This document shows positions 27,155-36,667 of a stretch of 64,000 nt of DNA, one piece after another. The position numbers and the translations under genes were made by a program. The notes under the pieces were generated by a model. The model saw only the letters and a program-made list of their open reading frames with translations. It was not told the DNA's origin and did not search any database. The stretch is from Nitrospira sp. (GTDB lineage: Bacteria > Nitrospirota > Nitrospiria > Nitrospirales > Nitrospiraceae): NCBI GenBank assembly GCA_024331125.1, contig JANDJI010000003.1, forward strand, positions 124,001 through 188,000, given 5' to 3'. Each line of letters opens with the position of its first letter. Positions within the stretch are counted from its first letter, which is position 1.

Positions 27155-27652
27155 ATGGCCAAGGCAGAAGACAAGGCGCTCGTGACCAAGAAACCCCGTG
27201 AGCTCGCCTCACGAGTGGAAGACCTCGAACAGTGGATGGACCGGTTCATGGACGACCTATGGCGGCGTCCCTTGCCCAGTCTGTTTGGATGGGATCGATG
27301 GCTGTCGCATCGCCCCTTCGCGTGGCGCATGCCGGCCATCGATGTGTACGAAGAAAAAGACACGGTCGTGGTCAAGGCCGAACTGCCGGGAATGAGCAAA
27401 GAAGACGTCGAAGTCACGCTGACCGGCGACACGTTGACGATCAAAGGCGAGAAAAAAGAGGATCACGAAACGAAGGAAGCCGACTACTACCGCCGCGAGC
27501 GTTCGTACGGCTCGTTTGTCCGAACCGTCGAACTGCCCTGCGAGGTCAAGCAGGAGGAGATCAAAGCGGCCTTCAAAGACGGCGTGCTCGAAGTTCGATT
27601 GCCCAAGACCGAAGAGGCCAAGAAGAAATCCATCGCCGTAAAGATTGACTAG
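27155..27652 (+). CDS. Hsp20/alpha-crystallin family small heat shock protein
   Basis: The product is 165 residues. The alpha-crystallin domain runs from about residue 60, MPAIDVYEEKDTVVVKAELP, to the A-x-x-x-x-GVLEVRLPK motif near residue 145. The C-terminal IAV is the I-x-I/V anchor used for oligomer assembly. AAGGAGGAG lies 6 nt before the ATG. It holds unfolding proteins for refolding by other chaperones. Confidence 0.93.
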   Translation: MAKAEDKALVTKKPRELASRVEDLEQWMDRFMDDLWRRPLPSLFGWDRWLSHRPFAWRMPAIDVYEEKDTVVVKAELPGMSKEDVEVTLTGDTLTIKGEKKEDHETKEADYYRRERSYGSFVRTVELPCEVKQEEIKAAFKDGVLEVRLPKTEEAKKKSIAVKID

Positions 27653-27674
27653 CCGTTGCGGAGGTGGAACCCTC

Positions 27675-27872
27675 GTGGCACTCTCCAAGCGATATCGACA
27701 AGGTATACCCCTCTGCCTTTTTGTCGGCGGCTGGCTCAGCCTCATGGCCTGCCACCCGCCGACACCAAGAGTGGAAAGGGCTGTATCGCTGGTGGCAGTC
27801 ACCCCGCTCCAGTCCCAGGCTGACGGGATGTCCCGAGCGTCTTATCATCATCTCACCGACCGGCATCCGTGA
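27675..27872 (+). CDS. candidate small lipoprotein
   Basis: The product is 65 residues from GTG 27675, with GGAGG 10 nt upstream. It has a basic start, a hydrophobic stretch IPLCLFVGGWLSLMAC and a plausible lipobox (LMAC), then a short mature region of no recognised family. It lies just after hsp20. It may be real or a chance frame. Confidence 0.4.
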   Translation: MALSKRYRQGIPLCLFVGGWLSLMACHPPTPRVERAVSLVAVTPLQSQADGMSRASYHHLTDRHP

Positions 27873-28059
27873 ATCTCCCAAGAGCCGCTTTTCCCGATTA
27901 GTCAAAAACGGAGAGCGGGATTCCTTCAGATCGGCTCCTTCAACATTCTCCCTCCACGCTGGATCAGCCCCATCAAAGGAAGGGGGAATCTCTCTTTTCC
28001 TCTCCTCAACATTGCCCTCTTCTCGTCTCTTATGGCATTATTGGCGGTCTTGGAGGCAC

Positions 28060-28599
28060 ATGGGTTCTTTGTTGGAATACGTCGGGTGCGTGCACATTTT
28101 CCTCGGACCCTATCGAGGAAACCCCATCGCTCTCTACCTCAAGCGCACCGAAGCAGGCTGTCAGATCGGGCCGAAGGTGTATCCCTGGAACGACGTCGTG
28201 GGAGTCGGTGATACGCCGAACAAGGCCGCCGCGGACTTTGAAGAAAAGTGGAAAGCGCGAGGACTGACGCCCGACATGTATTCCGGCCCATCCTGGGAGG
28301 GAGGCATCAAGCCGGAACGACCGGCGCCGCCCAAACCGGCCGCTCCACCAAAACCCGCAGCGCCGGCGGCAGGATCAGCACCGGGCGGACAATCTTCCTC
28401 CTCACCAGCCACCCCACCGCCTGATCAAGCAACCGGAGCAGCGGTTTCCGGCAATCATTCCTCACAAGCAGCTCCCGCTCCTCCCCAACCGGAATTGACA
28501 GCCGCCGCTTCGTCCGCCAGCGCCCAATCTTCCACCGCCCAACCAGCCGTCTCCGCCGCTCACGCTGACGTTGCCAATCCCCAGTCGTCAGGTTCGTGA
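28060..28599 (+). CDS. hypothetical protein with Pro/Ala-rich tail
   Basis: The product is 179 residues from ATG 28060 with GGAGG just upstream. The frame is open from 27664, but the extra part is Ser/Arg-rich and looks non-coding. The first 70 residues (LEYVGCVHIFLGPYRGNP, then CQIGPKVYPWNDVVGVGDTP) look like a small folded domain that I do not recognise. The rest is a disordered Pro/Ala/Ser tail with PPKPAAPPKPAAP. The function is unknown. Confidence 0.6.
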   Translation: MGSLLEYVGCVHIFLGPYRGNPIALYLKRTEAGCQIGPKVYPWNDVVGVGDTPNKAAADFEEKWKARGLTPDMYSGPSWEGGIKPERPAPPKPAAPPKPAAPAAGSAPGGQSSSSPATPPPDQATGAAVSGNHSSQAAPAPPQPELTAAASSASAQSSTAQPAVSAAHADVANPQSSGS

Positions 28600-28718
28600 C
28601 GCCTCTTCTCGACCTTCTTCTAAAACGCATCTTGTGCCTTTGCAAAGCAACGCTCGCTCCGCCTTCGCAATGTTCGTCGTTCGTCATGCCACCGTCTTCT
28701 TCCAACGGCACCGGTCGT

Positions 28719-30461
28719 TCATCCCTGAAAGTCATCTTTGAATTGGTGGTCCCGGTAGGCTGCCAGAGTAGGAGCCAGGCGAGCCTTTAGTTCCAATCGT
28801 TTGGGTTTGCCGGTCGAGGTATAGGGAACTTCGTGGCCGAAGAGGATCACTTTGGGGCACCGGGCAAAGGGCAGCCGGCTCCGGCAATGGGCCCGCACGT
28901 CGGCCTCGGTGACCGATCCGGCTCCTTCTCGCAGAACGACATAGGCGGCGATCTCCTCACCATAGTAGCGGTGTTCGAATGGCACCGCCATGGCGAACTG
29001 CACCGCCGGATGGCTTTTCAACACCCCGTCGATCTCCAACGGAGAGATGTTGACCCCGCCGCGAATGACCAGTTCTTTTAATCGTCCGGAGATAAAGAAG
29101 AACGGCCGCCTCTGCTCGTCCCGCTCGTAGAAGCCTTCGTCGCCGGAACGGAACCAGCCCCATTGAAAGGCCGCTTCGTTGGCATCGTCCCGCTTAAAGT
29201 AGCCGGCGCAGACTGTCCAGCCGCGGATGCAGATTTCTCCTCTCGCCCCTGGCGGCAACAGCTCACCCTTCTCGTCAAGAATAGCCATGTCGTTGTGCGG
29301 AAGCGGCAGGCCGATCGAGGGAAACCCATAGTCGCTCAGCCAGTGGCGATGTTCGACGGGATCAAGATCATTCGGCAAGAAACAGGCATAACAGGTCGTC
29401 TCCGACAACCCGTAACCGTGTCTGATGGGAAACCGGAACCGGTCTTCAAACCGCCGGGCCGTCTCCGTGAGCAACGGCCCGGCGCCACAGATCACTCCGC
29501 CGAACCGGTCCAACCTATAGGGCGAGAGGTCTTCATCGGCGTCGAGCAGAAATTCCAGCAACGTCGGGACGACACTGACGCAGGTGACCTGTTCCTCGTG
29601 CACCCGTCTCCAAAACAGACCGCTCTTGAACTTGCGATTCAGCACCACGCTGCCGCCGCAAGCAAACGGCGTCACCAGCGTCACGACGATGCCGTTCACA
29701 TGATGGATCGGCAACACACACATCAACCGATCCTCTCGCCCGAACCGGTGCCACCCGGCGATCGCATCCGCATCCGTCAAGAGATTCGCGACGGTCAGGA
29801 CAACGCCCTTCGGCTGACCCGTGGTCCCCGACGTATAGACAATGAGGGCTTCGTCATCAAGGGAAGGAGCGGCAATCGGAGTGGAGCCGCCGAGCGAGCG
29901 AGTCGGTTCCATCCCGACGCACCTCGAAGAGGCGATGTGGACTGTCTTTTTTCGATGCTCGACGACCCCTTCCTCATCCATCACCACCACGTACCGGAGA
30001 GTCGGCAGGTCCTCAAGGAACCCCATCGCCTCTTCGAGGTGCGTCGTCCAGCAACAGACGGCCGACGCCTCCGCATGTTCGATGATGAACCGTTTCTTTT
30101 CCGTCGGTTCGTCGATATTGATCGGCACGACCGTGATCCCAGAGACCCAGGCGGCAAAAGAGAGGACGACGGTCTGGTCGTGATTAAAGAGCATCGTCGC
30201 CACTCGGTCACCGTGCCTCAGCCCAAGCCGATCGCACAGATAAGAAGCGGCCCGCTGAACGGCATCACCGAAGGTTCGATAGGTCCAGGCCCGGCGTCGT
30301 TCCTCGTCGTAATAGATCAGAAACGTTCGGTCGCTCAATCCGCGATCGGTCACTCGGGACGTGAAAAACTCCTGAAAGGACGACCAGGGGAACATTGGTC
30401 GTTCCCCCTCCATCCTTCTGGCTTGCGCGATCCGTTCAGCGACGGTCGTCAAGACCGACAT
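28719..30461 (-). CDS. AMP-dependent acyl-CoA synthetase/ligase
   Basis: The product is 580 residues, ANL superfamily. The AMP-binding motif is IVYTSGTTGQPKGVVL near residue 210, with YGLSETTCYACFLP and the hinge region FFISGRLKELVIRGGVNISP, then the C-terminal Lys of STGKPKRLELK. It activates a carboxylic acid to its CoA thioester. As the last gene of the long catabolic array, after the methylcitrate genes, a short-chain or propionate-like substrate is possible, but not proven. It overlaps prpC by 26 bp. Confidence 0.88.
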   Translation of the reverse strand: MSVLTTVAERIAQARRMEGERPMFPWSSFQEFFTSRVTDRGLSDRTFLIYYDEERRRAWTYRTFGDAVQRAASYLCDRLGLRHGDRVATMLFNHDQTVVLSFAAWVSGITVVPINIDEPTEKKRFIIEHAEASAVCCWTTHLEEAMGFLEDLPTLRYVVVMDEEGVVEHRKKTVHIASSRCVGMEPTRSLGGSTPIAAPSLDDEALIVYTSGTTGQPKGVVLTVANLLTDADAIAGWHRFGREDRLMCVLPIHHVNGIVVTLVTPFACGGSVVLNRKFKSGLFWRRVHEEQVTCVSVVPTLLEFLLDADEDLSPYRLDRFGGVICGAGPLLTETARRFEDRFRFPIRHGYGLSETTCYACFLPNDLDPVEHRHWLSDYGFPSIGLPLPHNDMAILDEKGELLPPGARGEICIRGWTVCAGYFKRDDANEAAFQWGWFRSGDEGFYERDEQRRPFFFISGRLKELVIRGGVNISPLEIDGVLKSHPAVQFAMAVPFEHRYYGEEIAAYVVLREGAGSVTEADVRAHCRSRLPFARCPKVILFGHEVPYTSTGKPKRLELKARLAPTLAAYRDHQFKDDFQG

Positions 30462-31599
30462 AGACCTCCGGCGCCGGACCCTTGTAGAGGGCTCGCGGCC
30501 TGATCAATCGATTCTGCTCCTGCTGTTCGATCACATGGGCGCACCAGCCGGCAATGCGGGAACAGACGAACAGCGGTGTGTAGAGCGCCCGCGGAATCCC
30601 CATCAACAGATAGGCCACCGCCGTATAGAAATCGAGATTGGGATAGAGCCCCTTCTCCCGCCTCATCACACGATCGACGGCGAGCGCGATGTCATACCAG
30701 CGCCGATCGCCGCACAGGTCGCTCAACCGTTCTGCCTCTCGCTGAATGATGTCGGAGCGGACATCCCCGTGCTTGAGCACCCGGTGGCCGAATCCCATGA
30801 TCCGCTTTTTCTCGGCCAACGCCGTTGTGACCCAGGCTTCCGCTCGCTCCGGACTCCCAATGGAAACAAACATCTCCGCCACCGCCTCGTTGGCTCCGCC
30901 GTGGAGCGGCCCCTTCAACGTGCCGATCGCGGCAGTCACGGCGGAGTAAAGGTCCGTCAGCGTCGAGGCGGTGACACGGGCCGAAAAGGTCGAGGCATTG
31001 AATTCATGTTCCGCGTAGAGGATGAGCGAGATGTCCAGCACTCTGGCCATTGCCTTTGTCCTCTCGTACTCGTCCGCCTTCAGGCCTGTCAGGTACAACA
31101 ACAAATTCTCCGCGAAACTCAGCGCCGGTTGCCACTGCACTATCTCGGCGCCGGTTGCCAAGCGATGGGCCGTGGCAATGACCAGTGGAATCTGCGCCAA
31201 CAATCTCATCGACATCCGAAGGGTTGCCTCGCGGGAACGGTGACTACTGTCCGAATCGAGCAGCCCCAGCCACGACACAGCCGTGCGTAAGATGTCCATC
31301 GGATGGGCATCGCGAGGGAGTGTCGCGAGAAACGCCACGATGCGGTCCGGCAGCACAGACCGCGCAGCCAGTTCCGCCGCAAAGTCATCGAGCTCTTTTC
31401 TCGCCGGCAGCTTACCGAACAGGAGCAGATAGGCCACTTCCTCAAATGTGGCCTTTTCCGCCAACTCGCCGACCGCATAGCCCCGGTACCGCAGTCCCGC
31501 TCCTCCTTCATCATCGACCTGACAGATGGCCGTCTCGCCGGCCAACACCCCTTCGAGACCGGGACTATAGGATTGCATGACAGATTCAGTGGTCGGCAT
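30436..31599 (-). CDS. prpC: citrate synthase family protein, probably 2-methylcitrate synthase
   Basis: The product is 387 residues from ATG 31599, with GGAGGAC about 5 nt upstream; the frame extends to 31695, but only overlaps prpB. Motifs GPLHGGANEAV, GFGHRVLKHGDVRS and PNLDFYTAVAYLLMGIP are those of citrate/methylcitrate synthases and include the catalytic His and Asp. Placement with prpB and prpD points to condensation of propionyl-CoA with oxaloacetate. Confidence 0.88.
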   Translation of the reverse strand: MPTTESVMQSYSPGLEGVLAGETAICQVDDEGGAGLRYRGYAVGELAEKATFEEVAYLLLFGKLPARKELDDFAAELAARSVLPDRIVAFLATLPRDAHPMDILRTAVSWLGLLDSDSSHRSREATLRMSMRLLAQIPLVIATAHRLATGAEIVQWQPALSFAENLLLYLTGLKADEYERTKAMARVLDISLILYAEHEFNASTFSARVTASTLTDLYSAVTAAIGTLKGPLHGGANEAVAEMFVSIGSPERAEAWVTTALAEKKRIMGFGHRVLKHGDVRSDIIQREAERLSDLCGDRRWYDIALAVDRVMRREKGLYPNLDFYTAVAYLLMGIPRALYTPLFVCSRIAGWCAHVIEQQEQNRLIRPRALYKGPAPEVYVGLDDRR

Positions 31600-32500
31600 G
31601 GCCGTCCTCCTTGGCTTCACAGAGCCGGCTCTGTCGTTCATAGTCTTCATACCGCAGCAGGTCATAGAGCTCGCGCCTGGTCTGCATCCGTTCAACCAAG
31701 TGTCGTTGCGAGCCCTGGCATTTTAATTCCGCCAGCAACATCTCAACGGCCTTGGCCGCCACGCGCAGGGCCGTCACGGGGAACAACACCAAGCGGTAAC
31801 CGAGCGATTCGAACTCGGCCACACTCAAGTACGGCGTCTTGCCGAACTCGGTCATGTTCGCCAGCAATGGCACTTTGCAGCCCTCCAGCATCAGTTGCGT
31901 GGCGAAACGGCGGAACTCCTCGGCAGACTCCAGCGCCTCCGGGAAAATCACATCGGCCCCCGCCTCGACATAGGCCCTCGCCCGCGTAACGGCTCCCTCC
32001 AGCCCCTCGACCGCCCGCGCGTCCGTTCGCGCAATGATCACCAACGCTGGATCACGCCGGGCGTGACAGGCCGCGTGGATCTTGCTGGTCATTTCGTTCA
32101 CAGAAACCAACCGCTTGCCCGGCAGGTGCCCACACTTCTTGGGGAGCTCTTGATCTTCAATCTGGATCCCCGCCAGCCCTGCCCGTTCACATTCCTCGAC
32201 CGTCCGCATCACAGCTAGCGGAGGACCGAACCCTGTATCGACATCCACGATCGCGGGGATCGACACGGCTCGAGCAATCGCCGCCGCATCGGCCACCACC
32301 TCCGCCATGGACAAGAGACCGAGATCCGGAAGCCCCCTGGCTGCGGCGAGCCCGGCCCCCGACACATAGAGGGCTTGGAACCCCGCCCGCTCGATTTGCA
32401 ACGCCGCCAGCGCGTTGAATGCTCCGGGTAAGACAACAGTGCCCCGCTCCATCACATCGCGGAGCCTCTCTCCCGGACTTCGACGTCTGTCTCTCGTCAT
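31586..32500 (-). CDS. prpB: 2-methylisocitrate lyase
   Basis: The product is 304 residues of the isocitrate lyase/PEP mutase family. It has VDVDTGFGPPLAVMRTV and IQIEDQELPKKCGHLPGK, with the KKCGH catalytic signature of methylisocitrate lyase. It splits 2-methylisocitrate into pyruvate and succinate. It overlaps prpC by 14 bp and follows prpD by 31 bp. Confidence 0.93.
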   Translation of the reverse strand: MTRDRRRSPGERLRDVMERGTVVLPGAFNALAALQIERAGFQALYVSGAGLAAARGLPDLGLLSMAEVVADAAAIARAVSIPAIVDVDTGFGPPLAVMRTVEECERAGLAGIQIEDQELPKKCGHLPGKRLVSVNEMTSKIHAACHARRDPALVIIARTDARAVEGLEGAVTRARAYVEAGADVIFPEALESAEEFRRFATQLMLEGCKVPLLANMTEFGKTPYLSVAEFESLGYRLVLFPVTALRVAAKAVEMLLAELKCQGSQRHLVERMQTRRELYDLLRYEDYERQSRLCEAKEDGHADH

Positions 32501-32531
32501 ATCCCCTTTGCCATCCTCCCCTTCGCCATCC

Positions 32532-33971
32532 TCACTTCCGATGGATTCGTAACAGCGGCATCACATCATTGATCTCCGCTATCCGCTCAAGTCCCCACAC
32601 GGTTTCAAGTATTCGCTCAACCTGGGATGGACGCATTTTCCCCACTGTCAACCGGTGGAACTTCTGCTCGATCTCACGATCGGACAGAGGTCGTCGGGGA
32701 TGGCCAAGGGGATGGTCCACCTGCCGGCAATAGAACTTCCCTCCGTTCGTCTTGACCGTGATCCGCGTCGGCATCGCATGGGGATAGAGACCGGCCAACT
32801 CGGGAACCGGCACGACCCGGACCTTTTGCATCAGCTCATGGACGGCGGGATCGCTTAACCGTTTGGAAGTAAACGATCGCAAGGTCACCTTGCCATCCAA
32901 CAGCGCCACCGCCACACAATAGGGGAAACTATGATCGGCCGTCTCTCTGGTGGCGGGCCGCCACTTCTCCGGATCGCGCCCGATGATTTCGATCGCCACG
33001 TCGTAACTGCCGATTTCAATGTCCTCGATCTCGGCGAGCGCCTCGTGACCTTCCGCCGCCACGAGTTCCGATCGCACGGCCACCGCCGCCTCGACCGCCG
33101 TTTGCGCGTGATACTCCACCGGCGCCGGTTTGATGTAGGTGTCGAGAATTTTGAACGGCGCCCCATCGCCGTTCGACGTAGTCTCTCCTCCCATCAGAGG
33201 CAACTCAAAGCACCCGGAGACCAACGGCATGAACCCTTTTTCCCCTTCAAAAATCGGAGCGGGACCGGTCATTCCCCGTCTAGCCAATAGCGCGGCGAAC
33301 ACGCCGTTGCGCGCCGCGTTGGCAAAGGCACAGGCCTTCCACATCGAGATCGCCCCCACTCTCGTCTGCCGCAAGGCGATATTGGAGACTCCGGCCAGGT
33401 TCACGGCCTGCTCCGTCTGAGCCAGTGAGAGATTCATAACGTGCGCGGCGCCCAACGAAGATGAAAAGGCTCCATAGGTCACATGATCCCAGCCGCGCGG
33501 CCGGAGCGCCGCCGCATCGCAGAGGCGGCAATGGACTTCGTAGGCCAGGGCGATCGCCGCGATCACCTGCTCGCCCGACGCGCGAACGGCCTCGCCGGTG
33601 GCCAGCACCGCCGCGATGTTGTCCGACGGGTGGGCCGGCTCTTTGGAAAGATACGTATCGTTGAAATCAAAATACCGGACGAGTGAGCCGTTCGCGAAGG
33701 TGGCAAGGTCGGGTGATGTCTTGTCTTCCATTCCCCAAATCGTGGCGCCACCCGGTACCATCACGGACCGTGCCACCTCCCGTGCGATCCGGCAGGGTGG
33801 AGCCTGCCAGGCCCCGATGGCACAGGCCAGACTGTCCAGCAGGCGCCGCTTGACATCATGGACCACCTCACTCGGCAAGCTCTTGTACCGGAACGCCCGA
33901 CTGTACCGGGCAAGCCGGGCCGCCAACGTCACCGAGCCTGTGTCGTCCAACCCTTGCCGCACACGAGTCAT
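32532..33971 (-). CDS. prpD: 2-methylcitrate dehydratase (MmgE/PrpD family)
   Basis: The product is 479 residues. Family features are LLDSLACAIGAW, VRYFDFNDTYLSKEPAHPSDN and GWDHVTYGAFSSSLGAAHVM. It dehydrates 2-methylcitrate toward methylaconitate in the methylcitrate cycle. It overlaps the upstream enoyl-CoA hydratase gene by 4 bp and precedes prpB. Confidence 0.93.
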   Translation of the reverse strand: MTRVRQGLDDTGSVTLAARLARYSRAFRYKSLPSEVVHDVKRRLLDSLACAIGAWQAPPCRIAREVARSVMVPGGATIWGMEDKTSPDLATFANGSLVRYFDFNDTYLSKEPAHPSDNIAAVLATGEAVRASGEQVIAAIALAYEVHCRLCDAAALRPRGWDHVTYGAFSSSLGAAHVMNLSLAQTEQAVNLAGVSNIALRQTRVGAISMWKACAFANAARNGVFAALLARRGMTGPAPIFEGEKGFMPLVSGCFELPLMGGETTSNGDGAPFKILDTYIKPAPVEYHAQTAVEAAVAVRSELVAAEGHEALAEIEDIEIGSYDVAIEIIGRDPEKWRPATRETADHSFPYCVAVALLDGKVTLRSFTSKRLSDPAVHELMQKVRVVPVPELAGLYPHAMPTRITVKTNGGKFYCRQVDHPLGHPRRPLSDREIEQKFHRLTVGKMRPSQVERILETVWGLERIAEINDVMPLLRIHRK

Positions 33972-34753
33972 GAGATCGCCTCCTCACCAGCTTGCTTCGG
34001 CCGCCGTTTCTCCAGAAAGGCTCGCACCGCCTCCTTCATATCCGGTGTCACGCACAACCTCCCGAACAGTTCCGCCTCTCGCGCCAACCCTTCCGAGAGG
34101 GGGATGTCGAGACCGCCTCTGACGGCATGCAGGGCCGATTCGACCGCCGCCCTTTCCCTCTCGGCGATTGTGGCCGCGAGCGATTCCGTCCTTGCCAACA
34201 ACTCGTCGGGCGGCACGACGTGGCTCACGAGACCGATGTGAGCCGCGGTCTCGGCTGAGAGACGCTCGCCCGTCAAAATCATCTCCGCCGCACGGGACGC
34301 TCCGACCACCCGTGGGAGCCGTTGCGTCCCGCCGAAGCCGGGAATGAGGCCGAGCATGACTTCCGGGAGCCCCATCGCGGCTCCGGTTGCGGCGAGACGA
34401 ATATGACAGGCCAACGCCAGTTCAAGCCCTCCGCCGAGGCAGAGGCCGTTGATCGCAGCCAGGACCGGTTTGTTCAGCCGCTCGATCCGGTTGAAGAGGG
34501 CTTGACCCCGTTCGGCGAACTCCACGCCGCCATGAACAGTCGTCAAGCGAGCCAGTTCGTTGAGATCCGCGCCGGCGCAGAAAAACCGGCCAGAACCGGT
34601 CACGATCACCGCTCGGACATAGTCGTCCTTTTCTACTTCGGCGAGGACTTGATCCAGTTCTTTCAACACGGAGAGATTGAGCACGTTGGCGGGAGGATTA
34701 TGGAGCGTGATTCGGGCAATGTGGCGCGTGACCGTCAGCAATTGATGCGGCAT
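33968..34753 (-). CDS. enoyl-CoA hydratase/isomerase family protein
   Basis: The product is 261 residues of the crotonase fold. [11 protein letters not shown] forms part of the oxyanion hole, and [14 protein letters not shown] with [20 protein letters not shown] carries the expected catalytic Glu. It hydrates enoyl-CoA intermediates, for example from branched-chain amino acid breakdown. The exact substrate is unclear. It overlaps prpD by 4 bp. Confidence 0.9.
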   Translation of the reverse strand: MPHQLLTVTRHIARITLHNPPANVLNLSVLKELDQVLAEVEKDDYVRAVIVTGSGRFFCAGADLNELARLTTVHGGVEFAERGQALFNRIERLNKPVLAAINGLCLGGGLELALACHIRLAATGAAMGLPEVMLGLIPGFGGTQRLPRVVGASRAAEMILTGERLSAETAAHIGLVSHVVPPDELLARTESLAATIAERERAAVESALHAVRGGLDIPLSEGLAREAELFGRLCVTPDMKEAVRAFLEKRRPKQAGEEAIS

Positions 34754-34856
34754 AGGGGCCTCCCCTTCTTCCTCCGCTCGCCGTTCTCCAGTTCGGCGGT
34801 GTCACGACGGGGCCATGGCACAATGGGCAACACCAACGGACCTTCCAGCCGGCTCT

Positions 34857-35651
34857 TCACGGAGCTGCGCGAGTCGGTGCTCCCTCTAGGTCGTGGAGCC
34901 GCTGCTGTTCCGCAATCGCGGCGATCAATTCCGGAATCCCTTGGCCGGTCATGGCCGTGACTTTTAAGACGCTCCGATGCCACTCCTTGAGTTCCCGCAG
35001 GGTCCGATCCGCCTCCGGATGATCACCTTTATTGACCACGATGACATGGGCCACTTCCAACAATCCGGCCTTCATCGCCTGCACTTCATCGCCCAAACCC
35101 GGCGCGACGATCGCCACCACCGCCGGCGCCACCGTCGCGATGTCAAGTTCTCCTTGTCCGACTCCCACGGTTTCAATGAAAATCACGTCGTAGCCGGCCG
35201 CCTCCAAAACCGACACCGCTTCACCGGTGACGGCCGCAAGCCCTCCGTGATGGCCCCTCGTCGCCAGGCTCCTGATATAGACCCCCTGATCGAGCGTATG
35301 CCGTTGCATCCTGATGCGATCTCCCAACAAGGCACCGCCCGTCAGGGGACTGGTCATATCGACGGCCAACACCCCTACTTTGTGCCCCAGCCGGCGATAG
35401 GCAGCCACAAGCTGATCGACCACCGTGCTCTTTCCCGCGCCAGGATAGCCGGTCACGCCAATGATGGCGGCACGGGGCGCATCGACCTCCAACAAACGGA
35501 GCGCATCGTGTCCTTCCTGTTCTCCGCGCTCGAGCAACGTAATCAGCCTCGCCACCGCCCGGACCTGTCCTTGCTTCACCAGCTCGGCGAGCGTTGATGC
35601 GGAATCGACCTGCTTGTCCAGCTTGTTCAGATGGATGCCGAACCTCGTCAT
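34857..35651 (-). CDS. meaB: MeaB/ArgK-type GTPase, methylmalonyl-CoA mutase chaperone
   Basis: The product is 264 residues. G1 is GVTGYPGAGKSTVVDQL, then VDMTSPLTGGALLGDRIRM, ETVGVGQGELDIA and NKGD. MeaB proteins protect and reload the B12 cofactor of methylmalonyl-CoA mutase. Family members are usually over 300 residues with a C-terminal dimerisation arm; that arm seems reduced here. It overlaps the HMG-CoA lyase gene by 4 bp. Confidence 0.9.
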   Translation of the reverse strand: MTRFGIHLNKLDKQVDSASTLAELVKQGQVRAVARLITLLERGEQEGHDALRLLEVDAPRAAIIGVTGYPGAGKSTVVDQLVAAYRRLGHKVGVLAVDMTSPLTGGALLGDRIRMQRHTLDQGVYIRSLATRGHHGGLAAVTGEAVSVLEAAGYDVIFIETVGVGQGELDIATVAPAVVAIVAPGLGDEVQAMKAGLLEVAHVIVVNKGDHPEADRTLRELKEWHRSVLKVTAMTGQGIPELIAAIAEQQRLHDLEGAPTRAAP

Positions 35652-36619
35652 GGGACAACCTCACAACGGACGTCACTGGGCAAATCCTTGCGCAACACCC
35701 GCGACACCCGAGAGGCGAGGGGATGGCCCACCACCGGTTCCAGCTTCAGGGCCGCAGCGACGACCGCTCGTTCATCCACCGTTACGGCAGCGCCGGCGGT
35801 CCGCAAGGCATAGGCGACGTCCTCAGTCGCCACGTTACCGGCCGCTCCCGGCGCAAAGGGACAGCCGCCCAACCCTCCGGCGGAAGTGTCGAATGTGCGG
35901 AGACCATACTCCGCCCAGGCGGTCAACACATTGGCAATGCCAAGCCCATAGGTATCGTGGACATGGAGGGACAGCATCGCGGCCGGGATGTGCCGCAACA
36001 GCTCATCCAGCAATCGTTTGATATGCGTGGGAGCCGCCATCCCCATCGTTTCCCCCAACGAGAGTTCATCGATGCCCAGATCGAGCAGCCGCTTCGCTAC
36101 GTCCAACACCTGGGAGGGAGGCACAGGCCCTTCGAACGGACAGTGCGTCACCGTCGAAATGTATCCCCGGACCATGACGCCTCTTCGCTTCGCCGCCGAG
36201 ACAATCGGCCTAAACCGCTGCATCGATTCGCCGATTGTGCAGTTGATGTTTCGTTGAGTGAACGTCTCGGACGCGGCGGTAAACAGCGCGATCTTGTCCA
36301 CCTGCGACGCTTCCGCCCGTTCCCAGCCCCGCTCATTCGGCACCAGCGCCGAATAGAGGACCCCGAGGCGGCGATCGATCCTGGCGAAGACCTGGTCCGT
36401 GTCGGCCATTTGAGGCACCGCGCGAGGCGAAACAAAGGAGCCGACTTCAATCTCCGCCACACCGGATCGGGACAGGTCGTTCACGAACGACACCTTGTCC
36501 TCGATCGACAGCACTGCGGGCTCATGCTGCAATCCGTCTCGCGGACCGACTTCCACGATTCTAATATCAATCAGAGGAGACCGATTGCCTTTCGATTCGG
36601 TCATTGCTCGTTCAGCCAT
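35648..36619 (-). CDS. mvaB: hydroxymethylglutaryl-CoA lyase
   Basis: The product is 323 residues from ATG 36619, with GAGG about 7 nt upstream; ATG 36604 and the longer frame to 36655 are alternatives. It has VEVGPRDGLQHEP (metal and substrate binding), HVHDTYGLGIANV and GGLGGCPFAPGAAGNVATED with the catalytic Cys. It cleaves HMG-CoA to acetyl-CoA and acetoacetate, the last step of leucine breakdown. Confidence 0.93.
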   Translation of the reverse strand: MAERAMTESKGNRSPLIDIRIVEVGPRDGLQHEPAVLSIEDKVSFVNDLSRSGVAEIEVGSFVSPRAVPQMADTDQVFARIDRRLGVLYSALVPNERGWERAEASQVDKIALFTAASETFTQRNINCTIGESMQRFRPIVSAAKRRGVMVRGYISTVTHCPFEGPVPPSQVLDVAKRLLDLGIDELSLGETMGMAAPTHIKRLLDELLRHIPAAMLSLHVHDTYGLGIANVLTAWAEYGLRTFDTSAGGLGGCPFAPGAAGNVATEDVAYALRTAGAAVTVDERAVVAAALKLEPVVGHPLASRVSRVLRKDLPSDVRCEVVP

Positions 36620-36667
36620 CCCATGCCTCGCACAAGCCTCGTTCGAGACCATCACACCCTGTCAGGG

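Noticed and set aside
29163..30503. Plus-strand 446-residue frame opposite the acyl-CoA synthetase
   Set aside because: Antisense shadow of a well-supported ANL enzyme; its composition is Arg/Pro/His-rich.
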